From the NCBI RefSeq assembly GCF_021730395.1, contig NC_069371.1, forward strand, positions 69,346,001-69,410,000: a stretch of 64,000 bases of DNA. The letters are read 5' to 3'. Below are positions 47,703 to 59,975 of the stretch, piece by piece. The stretch's first letter is position 1. Every line of letters starts with the position of its first letter. The translations under genes and the position numbers were made by a program. The notes under the pieces were generated by a model. It was not told the origin of the DNA, ran no database searches, and worked only from the letters and a program-made list of their open reading frames with translations. This stretch comes from Mercenaria mercenaria (lineage: Eukaryota; Mollusca; Bivalvia; Venerida; Veneridae).

Positions 47703-50700
47703 CTACGGAAAAGAGACATCAAATACGAGCAACTCGTCGGCATCGTCCATGCTTACAATTATCTGGCTACGTGATCCATTGTAAGCGATACAAACAGGAT
47801 TTTCTAAGCCATTTACTTTGCTGAGGACTGTTCCTACAAACCTACACCTGTCGTCAATCTGCTGTACATTATGGGAATCAACAGAGGACACCAAGATATT
47901 CTGATCTGGTAAAGCTGATATCCCAAAAGCACTTGTTAGAGAAGTACTTTTGTACTGATTCAGCTTCTTCCCTGTCTTGTCTATAATTATAACTTTACTG
48001 CCCATGTCTGTGACGAAAAGCTTTGTTTCGTCTTCGTTAGCTGTGATATGGAGAGGAGTTGTAAACAGTCTTCTGCCCATATCGTCAGTCTCAATGGCAC
48101 AGAGTAGGTTACCGGTCATATCGTATTTTCTGATATGACCTTGTCCATTGTCGTCATTCCCCCCTTCACATGTTATGAATAAAGCATTATCCATGCAACA
48201 AATATAATTGCATGAACAGTTGGTTGGGAAAGATTTCATCAACATCATACTGGTCTCCGTATAGTTCAGAAATTGAACTGTCTGGCTTTCTCTCAATGTG
48301 ACAGCCATTTCACCAGGCTTAGTGGGACAAATACCTAATGGACCTCCCTTTAACTGCATAAGATCTTTGTTGCCGTAAGATTCGTCAAGTCTCTTTATAC
48401 AGTCATTTGACAGATCCGTCAGAACAACTGTTCCATCGGGCAGTGTACAAATATCACTGATACCACATGTCTCAAAGTCGCTGTCAAATTGTATGTTAAT
48501 GTTTCCCTTCAGTTTTGTTTGACATGGAAGATTAACCTTTGCCAGTCCTTTAGTTTTGTCAAAAAATGTTTTGATATCTTTATTTAAAGAGATACTGATG
48601 CCCTCAAAACCGTCAACATTAGTAACAATTTTACTTAGATCGTCACGTAAAGTCTTAACCTTTTCCTTTCGCCCTTTTGACTTTGTCTCACTATCAAATT
48701 CAGTCTGTGTCAAAGTTTCGTCAATTTGAGAAAGATATCGATCAATCTGGTCAGCTATTGCCTCCATTTTACGAGTTATTTGTTTACATCTCTCATTCAC
48801 CATATCTATAGACTGTTCTTCAAGTTCTTCAAGTCTGGATACTAATTCTCTCTTGTAACGCCCAATGTCTTTGATCACGTGTCTTTTTGTTTTTACAACT
48901 TTTTTTATTTCTTCTTGAACTGAAATCCTTGTAGCTTCATACTTTCTTCTTACAGTTTTCATATCTTCTTGAAAGGTCTCGAATTCTTTACTGCATCTGG
49001 ACTCGTTGATAGTTTGTGAAATGGTGGATGTCTGCTTGTACGCCCTGTGAAGAAGAAGTACACTAAAACAAGGTAAGAAAACAGGTGTGTGAATCAAAAA
49101 TTGAGATTACATCGATAGCTAATATGTAACATTTTTATTTCGTTTACCAAAATGCGTTCCAGCGGTATTTCTATCTATACAAAAATATAGATTAACAAAA
49201 ATGATGTAGCTTATCTGAAAAGAAGTCCATTTTATTCTTCTTAAAACTGTCCTATTCTTACAATAATGTTTATATCAAATTATCTACCAGTCTGTTACTT
49301 TAACCTGGTCTTGGGTGGGGTGGGGAGGGAGAGCCGTCACTAATGTTGGAAAAACGCTAATGCTTCTGATTTGAATGCAATTGTTACTACTAACGACATG
49401 TTTCTGGTTTATTTTTTATATTTGTATTATAAACATGTATTTCCGCGTTTGCAATAAAATATGTTAAAACTAACCAAATGTATACAGGACATGTACATCT
49501 TCATTTTTTGGAAAAAGTACGCAAAGGATTCAAACAATTTATTAGTTGCCGTATTAAAAATAGCAATAACTCGTTACGAAATTTTATAAACTTCTTCCCC
49601 TTGTTTAAACCAGGGACAGGAATTATTTTCTTTAAGCAAAAGACATACATTGAATATATATCAAACAAACATAGAAATATGCAGGTGCTCTCTGATTAAG
49701 ATATGAACTACTCAATAGGCAAGTCCCTGTAATATCTTGTTTCAGTAAAGATAAAAGACAAAATCTAAACAGACCTAATATTATTCATAAAGTGCGTGCA
49801 AACATTCCACTTTTGTTCAATCATATCAGGAAGTTTGATGGTTACGATAATGAATTTTACGCATATACGCATCGTAAATCCACTTATTAGTAACGTAAGT
49901 AAACTGCAAAACTTAATTTAAGAAACGAGTGCACCTGTGACGATTACCCTTCAGAAGAACCCTTCGGCTAAAGCGTATTCTTTACTAACAACCCTAATTG
50001 GTTTAGCTCAGTAAAAATGAAATGTTTTCACTTTTCTGGCTTGTGTTCTTACTGCTTTTTTATGTAAGCAATTAACTTTTTCTGTTTCGATTTTAACCAC
50101 AACTTACTGCAAAAGATAGATTTTTGTTTTATTTTTCGCATGTTTTTGGTATTTATATTCAAGTTTGATGATATTACCAGTAAACTTTACTGTTATTACC
50201 GATTTGTTATTAAATAAGCCATGCAAGGAAGATATAAATGGTAAGGCAGAGCAATTAAAGTAGTTTCACGTCAATAAAGAGGTAAAACATACAAAATTAT
50301 AAATATATCTGTGTCTTTTTCATCATTTTAAAGCATGATTATTCAACGACAGGCGGGGGCTGTTAACAAAAGCACATTGTAGAACCTCAATAACTTTTAA
50401 AAGATATATCAGAAGTTTACCATATTTGTATATACGATGCAAGTAATACATTATTAAATGAGATTTTAATAAAGGTTAAAGCTTCACAGAATATATATTG
50501 TGTTAGTCGGTCTTCTTGGAAGGAATAATTAGCCTACACTGCTCGCATGTATTTCGTTTTTAGAGAAATAAATTTGAAATGTAAAAGACAAGTTGAATTC
50601 ATTTTGTTTACTTCAAACAAAGTTCCTATGTATCATATTAAATTATGTAAAAATGAAACAGAGAATAATTTGAAAGTGTAATAAATTTAGAGATTGAAAT

Positions 50701-50889
50701 ACTTTTAACTGTAGTTATATTTCGTATACATTAAACTGTAAAGATTTTCACAAACCTCTGGTCCTCTTCGGAACAAACTTTACAACATTTAATGCCATGA
50801 TCTGTACAACAAAGCGTGGGTTTTTCATCAAGATGATCCTTACATCCTTCCACGGTTGGGCTTTCTATGATCACAATCTCCTCTTCCAT
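47703..50889 (-). CDS. RING-less TRIM-like protein: B-box, coiled coil, beta-propeller; 491 aa, two coding exons
   Basis: Exon 1 is 50756-50889 (ATG at 50889, donor GTTTGTG) and exon 2 is 47703-49044 (acceptor TTCTTCACAG); the split codon encodes Arg45. Residues 16-45 form a B-box2-like zinc finger (C16, H19, C27, D30, C36, C39). Residues about 60-200 are a long charged coiled coil (CSKEFETFQEDMKTVRRKYE onward). From about 225 to the end, repeats of the type CTLPDGTVVLTDLSNDCIKR and SALPDQNILVSSVDSHNV fit an NHL-like six-bladed propeller. This matches the TRIM56/TRIM71-like families greatly expanded in bivalves, many of which lack a RING and may bind RNA or protein rather than ligate ubiquitin. 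The family's final B-box histidine position reads Gln44. The 1.7-kb intron holds a G-quadruplex motif. No RING exon was found upstream. Confidence 0.9.
49313..49329 (+). other. Predicted G-quadruplex motif in the TRIM-like intron
   Basis: GGGTGGGGTGGGGAGGG has four G runs with single-base loops, a very stable arrangement. It lies on the strand opposite to the gene's sense strand. Confidence 0.75.
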
Positions 50890-51332
50890 TGGGACGATGA
50901 TCTGATCAACAGTTAGATTTTGTTATTTTATTTTTGGAACATCTATCTGATCTATGTTAATGTAGAGTTTCTTCTTCGGAACAATGACATCGAGCAATAG
51001 CAAGATCACATATTACCACAGTGTTCAAATGAACTCTGACCTATATCCGCACAGTTTTTTCTACCTTGTATAAAAAGCGCTGCTACATCTTTTAATGATG
51101 CGTTGAAACTTTTGATTATTCAAACGTCGCTCTACAAATATTAAATTTACTATAGTCCACTGAACAATGTAGACGGCGCTCTGTATAGATAAAGACTAGT
51201 CTACTTCCTGAAAGGAATGATTTATAAATGCGATAAAGCACAAGTTTATATAAATTATGTTTCCGATCAGTCTTGTCATAGCCGTTTAAAACCAACTGAA
51301 TTATGTTAAATTACCCAAATAACCTTCATAAA

Positions 51333-51592
51333 TTAGGCCTAAAAATGTTTGTTTCCGGTATCCCGACCGACCCTAATTTTTTTATCCGACCTTAAATGTT
51401 TTTATGGCCTTGGAGATTTTTTTCTCAACTTTAAAGTCACAACCCCCTTATTTGTATTTATTTTTAACACAAAAATAATTTCCGAAAAGTCCTACTTAAT
51501 AAGAAAACAATCCAGAAAAAAATACCGACCTACCTACCCTAATTTTTAGCATGTTACCGGAAACAAATATTTTTTTCAGGTCTTAAAGGGTG
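51333..51592. mobile_element. ~260-bp MITE
   Basis: The ends CCTAAAAATGTTTGTTTCCG GTA and, inverted, CCTGAAAAAAATATTTGTTT CCGGTAAC match. Inside each arm CCGACCGACCCTAATTTTT and CCGACCTACCTACCCTAATT occur as direct repeats. Confidence 0.65.
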
Positions 51593-52316
51593 GCTAAGTT
51601 ATTTTATGTCGATGTATAAAAACTGCGAGAGGAGAAAGATAGGGTGTATAATAAGTTTTAATCAGATAAAACATTGCAATATGAAAGTCCATGACATACG
51701 ATACTGCTGTTGACTGTTAAATGACCTAACCTACTTGCTCATAATAGTATATAGTGTCACTAGGATGCGCATATATACTGCTCTATTTAAGAAAATGTAT
51801 TTCAATCCATTTGTACCGTGGGGTCTTTATTTAACTCAACTAGTTAACATAGTCTTTTCCTCTGGTCCATATATATATTAGAATTTTGATGTGTGTTAAT
51901 ATCAATGTCTTATAAATATTATTGTCCGTGTGTTAAATTATGTTATTTTAAAAATAAATTGAGCTAGGTCGTTTTATTTTCTTTATATATTTTTTTTCAA
52001 ATAAACAAAATTTGATAGTCTACGGAAACTCTTCCTTTTAAGAAACTCTGATGTAATTTGTAAATGTATCTTTTTCTTCATAATATCCCGTTTAACAATA
52101 ATTGTCGGTGAAACGAACAGACCGCATAAAACTGGGTTAGTTTCTTAGTAGGAAGTCAATTAGTCAATGGAGACGGTGTTATTACCACATCCTACTAATC
52201 CACCGATAATTTTTGACAGTGACGTCTTTTTGTCAACAAACTATAAATAACCACGGTATATCCCCAAACGGATGTATACTTATAATAGATAGAAATATGT
52301 CCTTATCATATGCGAA
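51593..52316. other. Intergenic, no gene seen
   Basis: AT-rich; nothing structured recognised. Confidence 0.4.
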
Positions 52317-52392
52317 AGGTATGGCCCAGTGGATGTGTTGGCTACTTGTCACGCAGGCGATGTGAGTTCGAAGCCAGTGGTAGGCGAGGTAT
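52317..52392 (+). tRNA. tRNA-like locus (Val-like), probably a pseudogene
   Basis: A box TGGCCCAGTGG and B box GTTCGAAGC are perfect and correctly spaced; TCACGCAGG in the anticodon region resembles tRNA-Val(CAC). The acceptor and T stems do not close, so it is probably a SINE head or decayed tRNA. Confidence 0.4.
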
Positions 52393-52754
52393 ATTTTATG
52401 TATTTTTGTTGTTGTTGCAAAATATATATTATTTGGAAGACCAGTTACATTTGCTTTCCTTGATTTGGAAATAAATATGTTTGATCTTGTTAGTTTTTTT
52501 TAACTATCAGCCAGTTATCTTAATATGAAGTAAACCAAATGTTAATGCAACATATGCCTGTCTCACCGTCAGTCCATTGTGTTTTAGAATATATATTGCT
52601 TTCTAGTTATTCTCAAAAGGGCTCGTTACAGTTAAAAACGTGTTCATAGCCATTTTAGCCATTTTCTACACAATTTGTTCTGTACGCATAATTCGTGAAG
52701 CACTAGAAAATCAAGATAACTATATAGTTGAATAAGAAAATACCGTGCGGGAAA

Positions 52755-52838
52755 AAAGTTCCGCCGACCGGATTCGAACTCGGTATCTTTCGGTTACTAC
52801 GACAGCGCCGTTATCCTCTGGGCTACATATCCATGCAG
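52755..52838 (-). tRNA. tRNA-like locus, probably a pseudogene
   Basis: On minus: A box TAGCCCAGAGG, B box GTTCGAATCC and a TTTTTT terminator shortly after. The anticodon arm is irregular, so identity is not assigned. Confidence 0.4.
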
Positions 52839-52960
52839 GCAATATGTAAAGAAACATAATGATAATCCAGTACAATATAAGGTAAACATTGGAAAGTAAA
52901 CACAATATGACGTCACTGTCAGGTATCCCTGGTCTGATAGTAGTATGTTTGTATATTTAA

Positions 52961-53128
52961 GAAATAATAAGTTCCCAAACGTGGTTTATCGTAGAATAAC
53001 CCGAGTTTTGAGTTCTTATGCGTAAGAATATCACGAAGGCCGTAGGCCTGAGTGATATATTGTTTCGCATAAGAACGAAAAACTCGGGTTATTCTATGAA
53101 AAATCACACTTGGGAACTTATTATTTCG
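52961..53128. mobile_element. Foldback element, GAAATAAT family, copy B
   Basis: Arms GAAATAATAAGTTCCCAAAC and, inverted, CACTTGGGAACTTATTATTTC, with nested inverted blocks AGAATAACCCGAGTTTT / AAAACTCGGGTTATTCT and TTCTTATGCG / CGCATAAGAA. Its ends and following GATTCTAA match the element at 24089. Confidence 0.8.
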
Positions 53129-53139
53129 ATTCTAACACG

Positions 53140-54625
53140 ACATACTAGTATCAACAGTGTTAGAAAAAAGTGGTAACTACTTTTTACGACCGCGCTACAC
53201 ACCTGGACCGGATGACGTCATTGCAGGCGAGTGGTATATTGCAGAATAACCCGAGATAGATTTTGCTCTACATGTATGTAGGTTATTTTCTGGTCGTGTT
53301 AGAATAATTATTGTTTGCTAAGTATTTTGTGGTTTCAAGAGAAAAATGAACTGACCTCTTTAATCGTGTTATTATTTATTTAGGATAACTAAAAAAAATC
53401 TAGTTTCAGTAGAATTTTCCTGTTGAGTTTTTGACCAAGCTGAATATTGCAGTTGGTAATATAATACCAACACGGAACAATTCTACAGTTTAATATCGTT
53501 CTCAAATAACATTCTTTATCCGTACTATCTTATATTTTTGTATCCTACACGCGTTGTGTGCAACGTTAACGTATTTTTTTCCGGTTTTATGTTCATGATA
53601 TCCGACCAATAACTCGTATTAGTCTACCAAAATTTTGTTTAAAAAAAGTTTGTTTAATTTCTATGTAATGCGTGGTACACTTGTTTTTACGTGTTACGTA
53701 AGCTATGACCATGCCGTATCCTTTGAAGTAACAACATACATTTCTTTTCATTCAACGAAAGCCCAGACTGTCAAGGAAAAACAGTGTAACAATATCTTGT
53801 GTGATTCACAGTCACACTATTTCATCATTGTTTTCTTTACTGAAAAACAAAGAGTTCTTCTTATCTTTTGAAATTACTGGCAACTAGTTTCATCTTACTA
53901 TCCTCTTTGTGTATTTTTTTTTTGTGTTTTGTGAAGGAACGCACAAGGAAGTTAAATTTTTTGATAGCAATCATGGCCAAAAATGTCGCGAGGCGCTTTA
54001 ACATAATACTGACAGGGTGTCAAATGTCTATGTGTTCACTTTTAAAAATAGTTGATTTAATTTGTATTCTAAATATGGACTTAAAGCGTGACAGGAGAAT
54101 TAAATATACAAGGAAAATGTGTTTGCCATAGTTCTACTATAACGTAAATTTGAATAATTCAATTTGCGATAGCTTGAAAAAAAAGATCAATGTTCTAAGA
54201 TAGATCAACGCGTCAAAACGAGGTTCTACCCTCCAAGATATGATTAAACAGAACGTGGTTTACTAAATAGACAGAGCAAAATATTAAACCGTGTCATGCT
54301 GGACACAACTGATTCAGCCTATGAGACCAGCGTACATCTGCACTGTTCGATATTCAGTCAATATCTTTTTAACAAACACCCCTTTAAACAATTAATAGTA
54401 TTGTCCAAAAGTTCATTATAGAAATTTAGCAGTGTAGACACGGAAGATGTCCTTGCGCTTCAGGAAACACTTCAGACACTTCGAGCACTTTTTAGAGTTT
54501 TATCATATCATGATTTTGAAAAGTATTGATTCCAAAGATAACTTTGTCAAAAGTAATACTAGCGGGCTACGAATGTTAGTGGTAGAATTCATTCTTGCTG
54601 CAAAATCATCAAAACAAGAACTATA
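53140..54625. other. Intergenic, no gene seen
   Basis: Open frames at 53635-53871 and 53868-54131 show no family motif. AT-rich. Confidence 0.4.
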
Positions 54626-54627
54626 AT

Positions 54628-54819
54628 TGAGCTGTGCCATGGGAAAACCAACATAGTGGCTTTGCGACCAGCATGGATCCAGACCAGCCTGCTATATAAT
54701 TGCTATAGGCTTTGAAAGCGAACAGCATAGATCCTGACCAAACTGCGCGGATGCGCAGGCTGGTCTGGATCCATGCTGGTCGCAAAGCCACTATGTTGGT
54801 TTTCTCATGGCGCGGCTCA
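54628..54819. mobile_element. Hairpin MITE, GAGCCGCGCC family, copy 3 (internally deleted)
   Basis: 192 bp. The right arm is complete, while the left arm lacks the segment around CGCATCCGCGCAGTCTGGTC. Ends TGAGCTGTGCCATGGG and CATGGCGCGGCTCA. Confidence 0.88.
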
Positions 54820-55599
54820 GTTATTATCATTAATATTATTGTAATCATTTTCATATACTTGTATAAAATTACGTGATAACAAAGCGATGTGGATAACAGA
54901 TTGCATGATGTTTTATGAACAGTGACATGAGAGTTGTTGCATATTTCATTACCTCTCATGAACAGACCTAGTGAAACCGAGTCTACTACTATTTTGCTTG
55001 GTTGCATTCTTTGCTTCTAAATGATCATCTTATTGAATATATACTTATTTATGGTGTTTATTTTATTTAAACAAACCATTTAATATAACCACAGGATAAC
55101 GGTGAACCCTCTCATACGAAAAAAAAAAAAACCAAAAAAAAAAAAAACCAAACACGAAAACTAAAGAAGATATAGGGATATTTGTTTGCATCAGCGTAAG
55201 ATTGAAACATCTTTCACGAGTAAACACCAGATGCAATAGTTTCACAAGTGGCAAGTGAAAGATATGGTGTTAACGAGTGAATGATGTTTTGAACTCACAT
55301 GTAAAACAATTATACTTTTTATTTAATTTTTTTTTGGCTAAGTTTTAACATTTTATAGTTTCTTACCAGTGAAAAATATATTAGGCATTTTAACTGTGAA
55401 AATACCAGGGATATTGTACTCTAATATACTGTTTACTGAAAAACATATAATAAAAAATAGATTTTGAATCCGTGAAAATGCATAGTCTTACAAAAAAATC
55501 ACATTTTAATCTAATCTTGTGTTTATCGAAAAATACATGAAAGACCTTTCATCTCCCGTCGAAGGTGGAGAGATATTGTTTTGACGCTGTCCGCTCGGG

Positions 55600-56226
55600 A
55601 GTAAAAGCAGCGTTTTGCCCGTTTGATTTGTTGGAAAAAAAAATGAAAATGCTTATAATTCAAGAAGTATTTCAACAATACCAACTCACATACTTATTGA
55701 TCAGCACATAACCATTGCTCACATATTGCATTATTTCCTTTAACCAAGTAAAGCAGAGTTTTCCCCTTGATTTTATAAAAAAAAAACGTAACAATGCTAA
55801 TAATTCAAAAAGAGATTTCAATTAGAAACACTAAACCTCGCATAATGGACTAATTAGCACACGGCCTTTGGTCACATGTAGTATCATCATTCTTGCCCAA
55901 GTAAAAGCAGAGTTTTTCTTTAATTTGGTAAATAATAGGGATTTTTGATGCTCCTAAGTAACCTATTGATGGATCTTCGCGGAACTTTACACAAATGGCG
56001 GTGGTGCATGCGTATTTTTCAGATATTGCACTTTGTTCTAAAATTAAAAAAATCCTCAGAACAAAGTAATCCATTGATGGAACCAGCAAACCTTAGCATG
56101 GTTCTTCTGTACATAACTTGTGAGTATCTGGAAAATAAATATCTTTCAAAATACAGACCCCTCTTTCACGAAACAATTTATTCGGCGGGGGATATAAATT
56201 CATGGAATTTACTTGTTGAACTTTAA
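55600..56226. repeat. Unclassified repeat with diverged internal duplications
   Basis: AATGCTTATAATTCAAGAAG / AATGCTAATAATTCAAAAAG recur ~140 bp apart, AAGTAAAGCAGAGTTTTCC / AAGTAAAAGCAGAGTTTTTC recur, and AAGTAACCTATTGATGGATC / AAAGTAATCCATTGATGGAA recur ~110 bp apart. I recognise the text from clam repeats but cannot assign a class. Small frames here are not supported. Confidence 0.45.
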
Positions 56227-56930
56227 AGAAAGTGAGCATGAATAATGCATACTTGTTATTAATGTTATCGTTGTGCTTAGTTTTAAAAATGTAATTTGAG
56301 TATCGCTATAATAAGAACTGACGCTGTCGTTTAACTGAGGGTTTTCTTGCTGAAAAGTTTGTTTCATTTAAAAATGTCCACATGTATCAGTTTCTTTCAA
56401 AATTAAATGTTTTAATTTTACGTGTACAATTTGGATAGTGACTCTATTGCTAAACAGAGAAAAAACTCCTGTCATTTATAATCAATTCGAAAAGTTTTAG
56501 TGAAATTGCTTATAATGTATGCAATGTCATATTCGAGTTGAACAGTTTCACATTACAAAATATCTTGTGACGTATCTCGACGATTTTTGCATATGTAATA
56601 TGTTTATTAGAATTTGGGGATACATGTTTTAATTCTCTTCCGCTTTGTTGAAAAAAAAATGTTTTGTTGGTGACATTTATTCTACATCACTAAAATCGCT
56701 TTTTTTTAAAAAAACCCCTAAACCTCTTTCATAAAATAAATATTGCTTTTTGAAAATGATTTAAAACGAAATGGTCACCCCTATTCTTTATGTAATTATT
56801 TCCGAAATTGTTGTGTAAAATAGCCAATTATTCAGACCTAGTCCAACTCGTGACGTAATTGTCATTATCATTTCGTTTCAATCAACTAGAGTTACCACAC
56901 TGGTTAGGCAAAACGACAGCCCTCGCGTTG

Positions 56931-56938
56931 TTACGTCA
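56931..56938 (+). promoter_or_regulatory. CRE-like site, left arm
   Basis: TTACGTCA (TGACGTAA on the other strand) lies 37 bp upstream of the ATG in the left arm and is identical in the right arm. It fits an ATF/CREB half- or full-site. Confidence 0.45.
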
Positions 56939-56974
56939 GACCGAGCGTATTTGATCGCCAAGGCTCGAGAAAAA

Positions 56975-57001
56975 ATGGCGAATTTTGACACCAATGGTCA
57001 G
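56975..57001 (+). CDS. Candidate 9-codon first coding exon, left arm
   Basis: ATG to CAG encodes MANFDTNGQ and is followed by GTAAGG, a good splice donor at phase 0. The partner in the right arm keeps the ATG, length, frame and donor. No convincing second exon was found; TTTTCAG at about 58228 would add a few codons before a stop. It may be a real first exon or a relic of one. Confidence 0.4.
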
Positions 57002-57423
57002 GTAAGGCTTATTTTCTTCCTTCTATTTTCACTTGTATGCACATTCTAGTTAAATGACTAGTCTTACGGAATATCCACACCATCTGTCCATACGCCGAAA
57101 TATTCTATATCGCTAGAAAGCGAATGGTTTCGTAGTAAAACGCAACAAAGTTTGTTGTGTAATGTTCAAATGACAAACAGACATGTAAAATTGGACATAA
57201 TTTATCATTGCATTATCAATATCAACGTAATCCAGCCATCTTCGGGTACCTAAACACTCTATATATAAGAGTAATGTTGCTAACGAAATAATTTTTGACG
57301 GAAGTATTCCTTATGCCGTTTAAACGCACTTTTTAAAATGCAACGTTAGGGGATACCGGTCGCAATACACCGCTGCTGTTCGAGAACCACTTTCGTAAAT
57401 GATTTTTACCTAAAACAAACGCC

Positions 57424-59365
57424 AAATACTTATTCTTTAACGCCGAAGTCTGAATTCTTTATTCTTATACTGCATTTCTGTACGTAGAACTTCTTTTTTT
57501 TTACATCAACCTTACTAGTTTTGTTCTTATTACTTCGGTCCTTTTGCTGCGGTGTTTCTGTATGTATGTATTTATCGGTACTAGAGGGCATAGATGTTTC
57601 ACATTTCATCGTCTATTGCAAAAAAGCCCAGTCAAACGAAGTCTTTTATTTTACTAGGTTTGCAAATGATCTTCTTTTAGATTTTATTAATACTTTACTA
57701 ATAAACTATAGTAAACTAAAACGTGTCATCATGACAACGTACGTCGTCCTTCTAATTATAAGAAATAATACTTTTGTTAATCATCAATAAAGAAAACTGA
57801 CTTTTGACAGAATTCTATCACAAATCCAAAAGCTTGACTTTTTCTTTAGCGTGCCAGGGCAAAAAAAACAACAACCCCCCCCCCCCCCCCAAAAAAAAAA
57901 AAAACAACATGTCATTCATATCCGAATTTTAGTAATTTTAGTTTGAGACCCAAGTTTCGAATTCATTTTCCCTAGTTTCTTGTTACCTCTTGACCATTGC
58001 ATCCGCTCTCGCTGTTGTGATATTTTAAGTCGAGGAAGCTACTACTGTCAAGGTATAGCTAGTGGAACAACAGTAGTTCTAACAAGAAGGTAAAATGCCA
58101 TGATGGGCATATTAATTGTTCATGCAAGAAAAAGCTGGAAGCTAGAACGTGACTTAAGGCGTAAAACATTAAAACTTAAGTCATTAAAGTGAAATGACAG
58201 TCACAAACGCTTTGCTTTATATTTTCAGATTTGTGTCATTGCTTAGCAGATCCATGCAGGGGAACGAAATCGCCTGTTCTGTATGTGTCACGAATCACAT
58301 TACCGTAAAACAAACGATAAAACACACGTTTATGTTATAGCCTAGTGACAGTGTTAAACATTTGATGATACATGTTGACGAAATAATCGGAACACACGTT
58401 CACAAGAAAAGACATTTCTTGATCCATGTTGACAAAATAATCGGAAAACATGTTCACAAGAAAAGACAAACTTGAACGGCAGAAAGGACTACATCAATTC
58501 AAGTCAACGTGTTGCAGGTGTTCTATGCAGGTATTACCTAAACGTACCCAGTTTGTGGTCGCAATTTCATGGAAAATAGGTGTCGGGATCATTGCAGATG
58601 TGTGCATTCATATGCAGAACGACTTGGATACAAGAATGGTATGCGATAAGCAGTTCTTGCATAAAGGACCTCTTACTCTGAAAGAAAATAAACCGCTGAC
58701 GGAGAAAAGTGAACTTTAAGAAAAAGTGGATTACTATATAATATTATAGTTTACACGTTTCCTCACATTTGAGTAGAATTGTTAGTCTAGCTCACTTCTC
58801 TTATGAAATAATTGCACCTACCAAGAAAACATATTTTGTGGTTTTATGCCATATAAATAATTATAATTTTACAATATAAATCTTTAGAAAAATGTAATAT
58901 CTTTGTAATTTGATATAATTTGGACAGTGAATTTATGTGCATCAGCCCAGATCTTACATCAGTTTTTATTTAATAAGCCTAAAGATGATTCCACGTTTAG
59001 CCTCACCCAAGGTCAGGGTCAGTGTGATATTTTCAGTATTATTTCATACACGAATCTTTAAATGGCCGACTTATATTCCATGCAAGTATCCACCCTTGTA
59101 TATCATTCAGTACGCCGAAAACTTTCACTTTCTAAGCTTAAGATTAATTATAAGTAGTCAAATTTGTGAAAGTCTTTTTCTTGTTAAGCATTTAATTTTT
59201 GGATTCAAGATATGATGTTTTTCTCAAGTATATGATAAAAGAATATCAAATTCATGTACACGGCAGTTGTTTAACCTAAGTGTTTTGATAATAAACAGTT
59301 TGATATAAGGTTATTGGAATTAACCAGGACGTACTAGTACGTAGGGCAACTGAATTCAAAGTCTC
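57424..59365. other. Spacer between the inverted arms
   Basis: It contains a C18 run followed by A14 (57873-57906), a two-copy ~58-bp tandem repeat built on CATGTTGACRAAATAATCGG and TTCACAAGAAAAGACA (58370-58470), and a small open frame 58450-58719 without recognised motif. Confidence 0.5.
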
Positions 59366-59450
59366 GCCCGCTTAGCTCAATAGGGAGAGCAAAGATGTAC
59401 GGATCGCGAGATCGTGAGTTCGATCCCCGGTGAGTGTATGTTCATGACAA
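59366..59450 (+). mobile_element. tRNA-like SINE head fragment
   Basis: GCCCGCTTAGCTCAATAGGG with A box TAGCTCAATAG and B box GTTCGATCC, followed by a shortened body (GTATGTTCATGACAATTGAT) related to the SINE at 31985. It lies just inside the right arm of the inverted duplication. Confidence 0.65.
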
Positions 59451-59902
59451 TTGATTGTTAAAGGATAAGTACATATTTGACGTTTGTTTTAGGTAAAAAT
59501 CATTTACGAAAAGTGGTTCTCGAACATCAACGGTGTATTGCGATCGGTATCCCCTAACGTTGCATTTTAAAAAGTGCGTTTAAACGGCATAAAGAATACA
59601 TTCGTCAAAATAAGTTCTGTAGCAACCCATTACAGATGTATATAGTGTCTTCAGGTACCAGAAGATGGCTGAATTACGTTGATATTGATAAACAGAGGAC
59701 AAAGTGTGAACAATTTTACATGTTTCATCGCCACTAGAACGTCACTCGCTAAACTTTGTTGCGTTTTACTCCGAAACTATTCTGTTTCTAGTAATATAAA
59801 ATATTTCGGCGAATGGAGAGATGGTTTGGATATTCCGTAAGACTGGTCATTTAAGTAAATTGTGCATACGATGGAAAATACAAGGGAAGAAATATGCCTC
59901 AC

Positions 59903-59929
59903 CTGAATATCCTTATCTGAATTCGCCAT
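59903..59929 (-). CDS. Candidate 9-codon first coding exon, right arm
   Basis: On minus, ATG to CAG encodes MANSDKDIQ, followed by GTGAGG. Same length, frame and upstream region as the left-arm segment. The downstream exon is not identified. Confidence 0.4.
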
Positions 59930-59975
59930 TTTTTCTCGAGCCTTGGCGGTCAAATACGCTCGGTCTGACGTAACA

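Noticed and set aside
55850-56226. Overlapping open frames on both strands near 56 kb
   Set aside because: They lie in an unclassified repeat with internal duplications and have no protein-like motif.
58450-58719. 89-codon frame in the spacer of the inverted duplication as a second exon
   Set aside because: It begins inside a short tandem repeat, has no acceptor in the right phase to join MANFDTNGQ, and matches no family.
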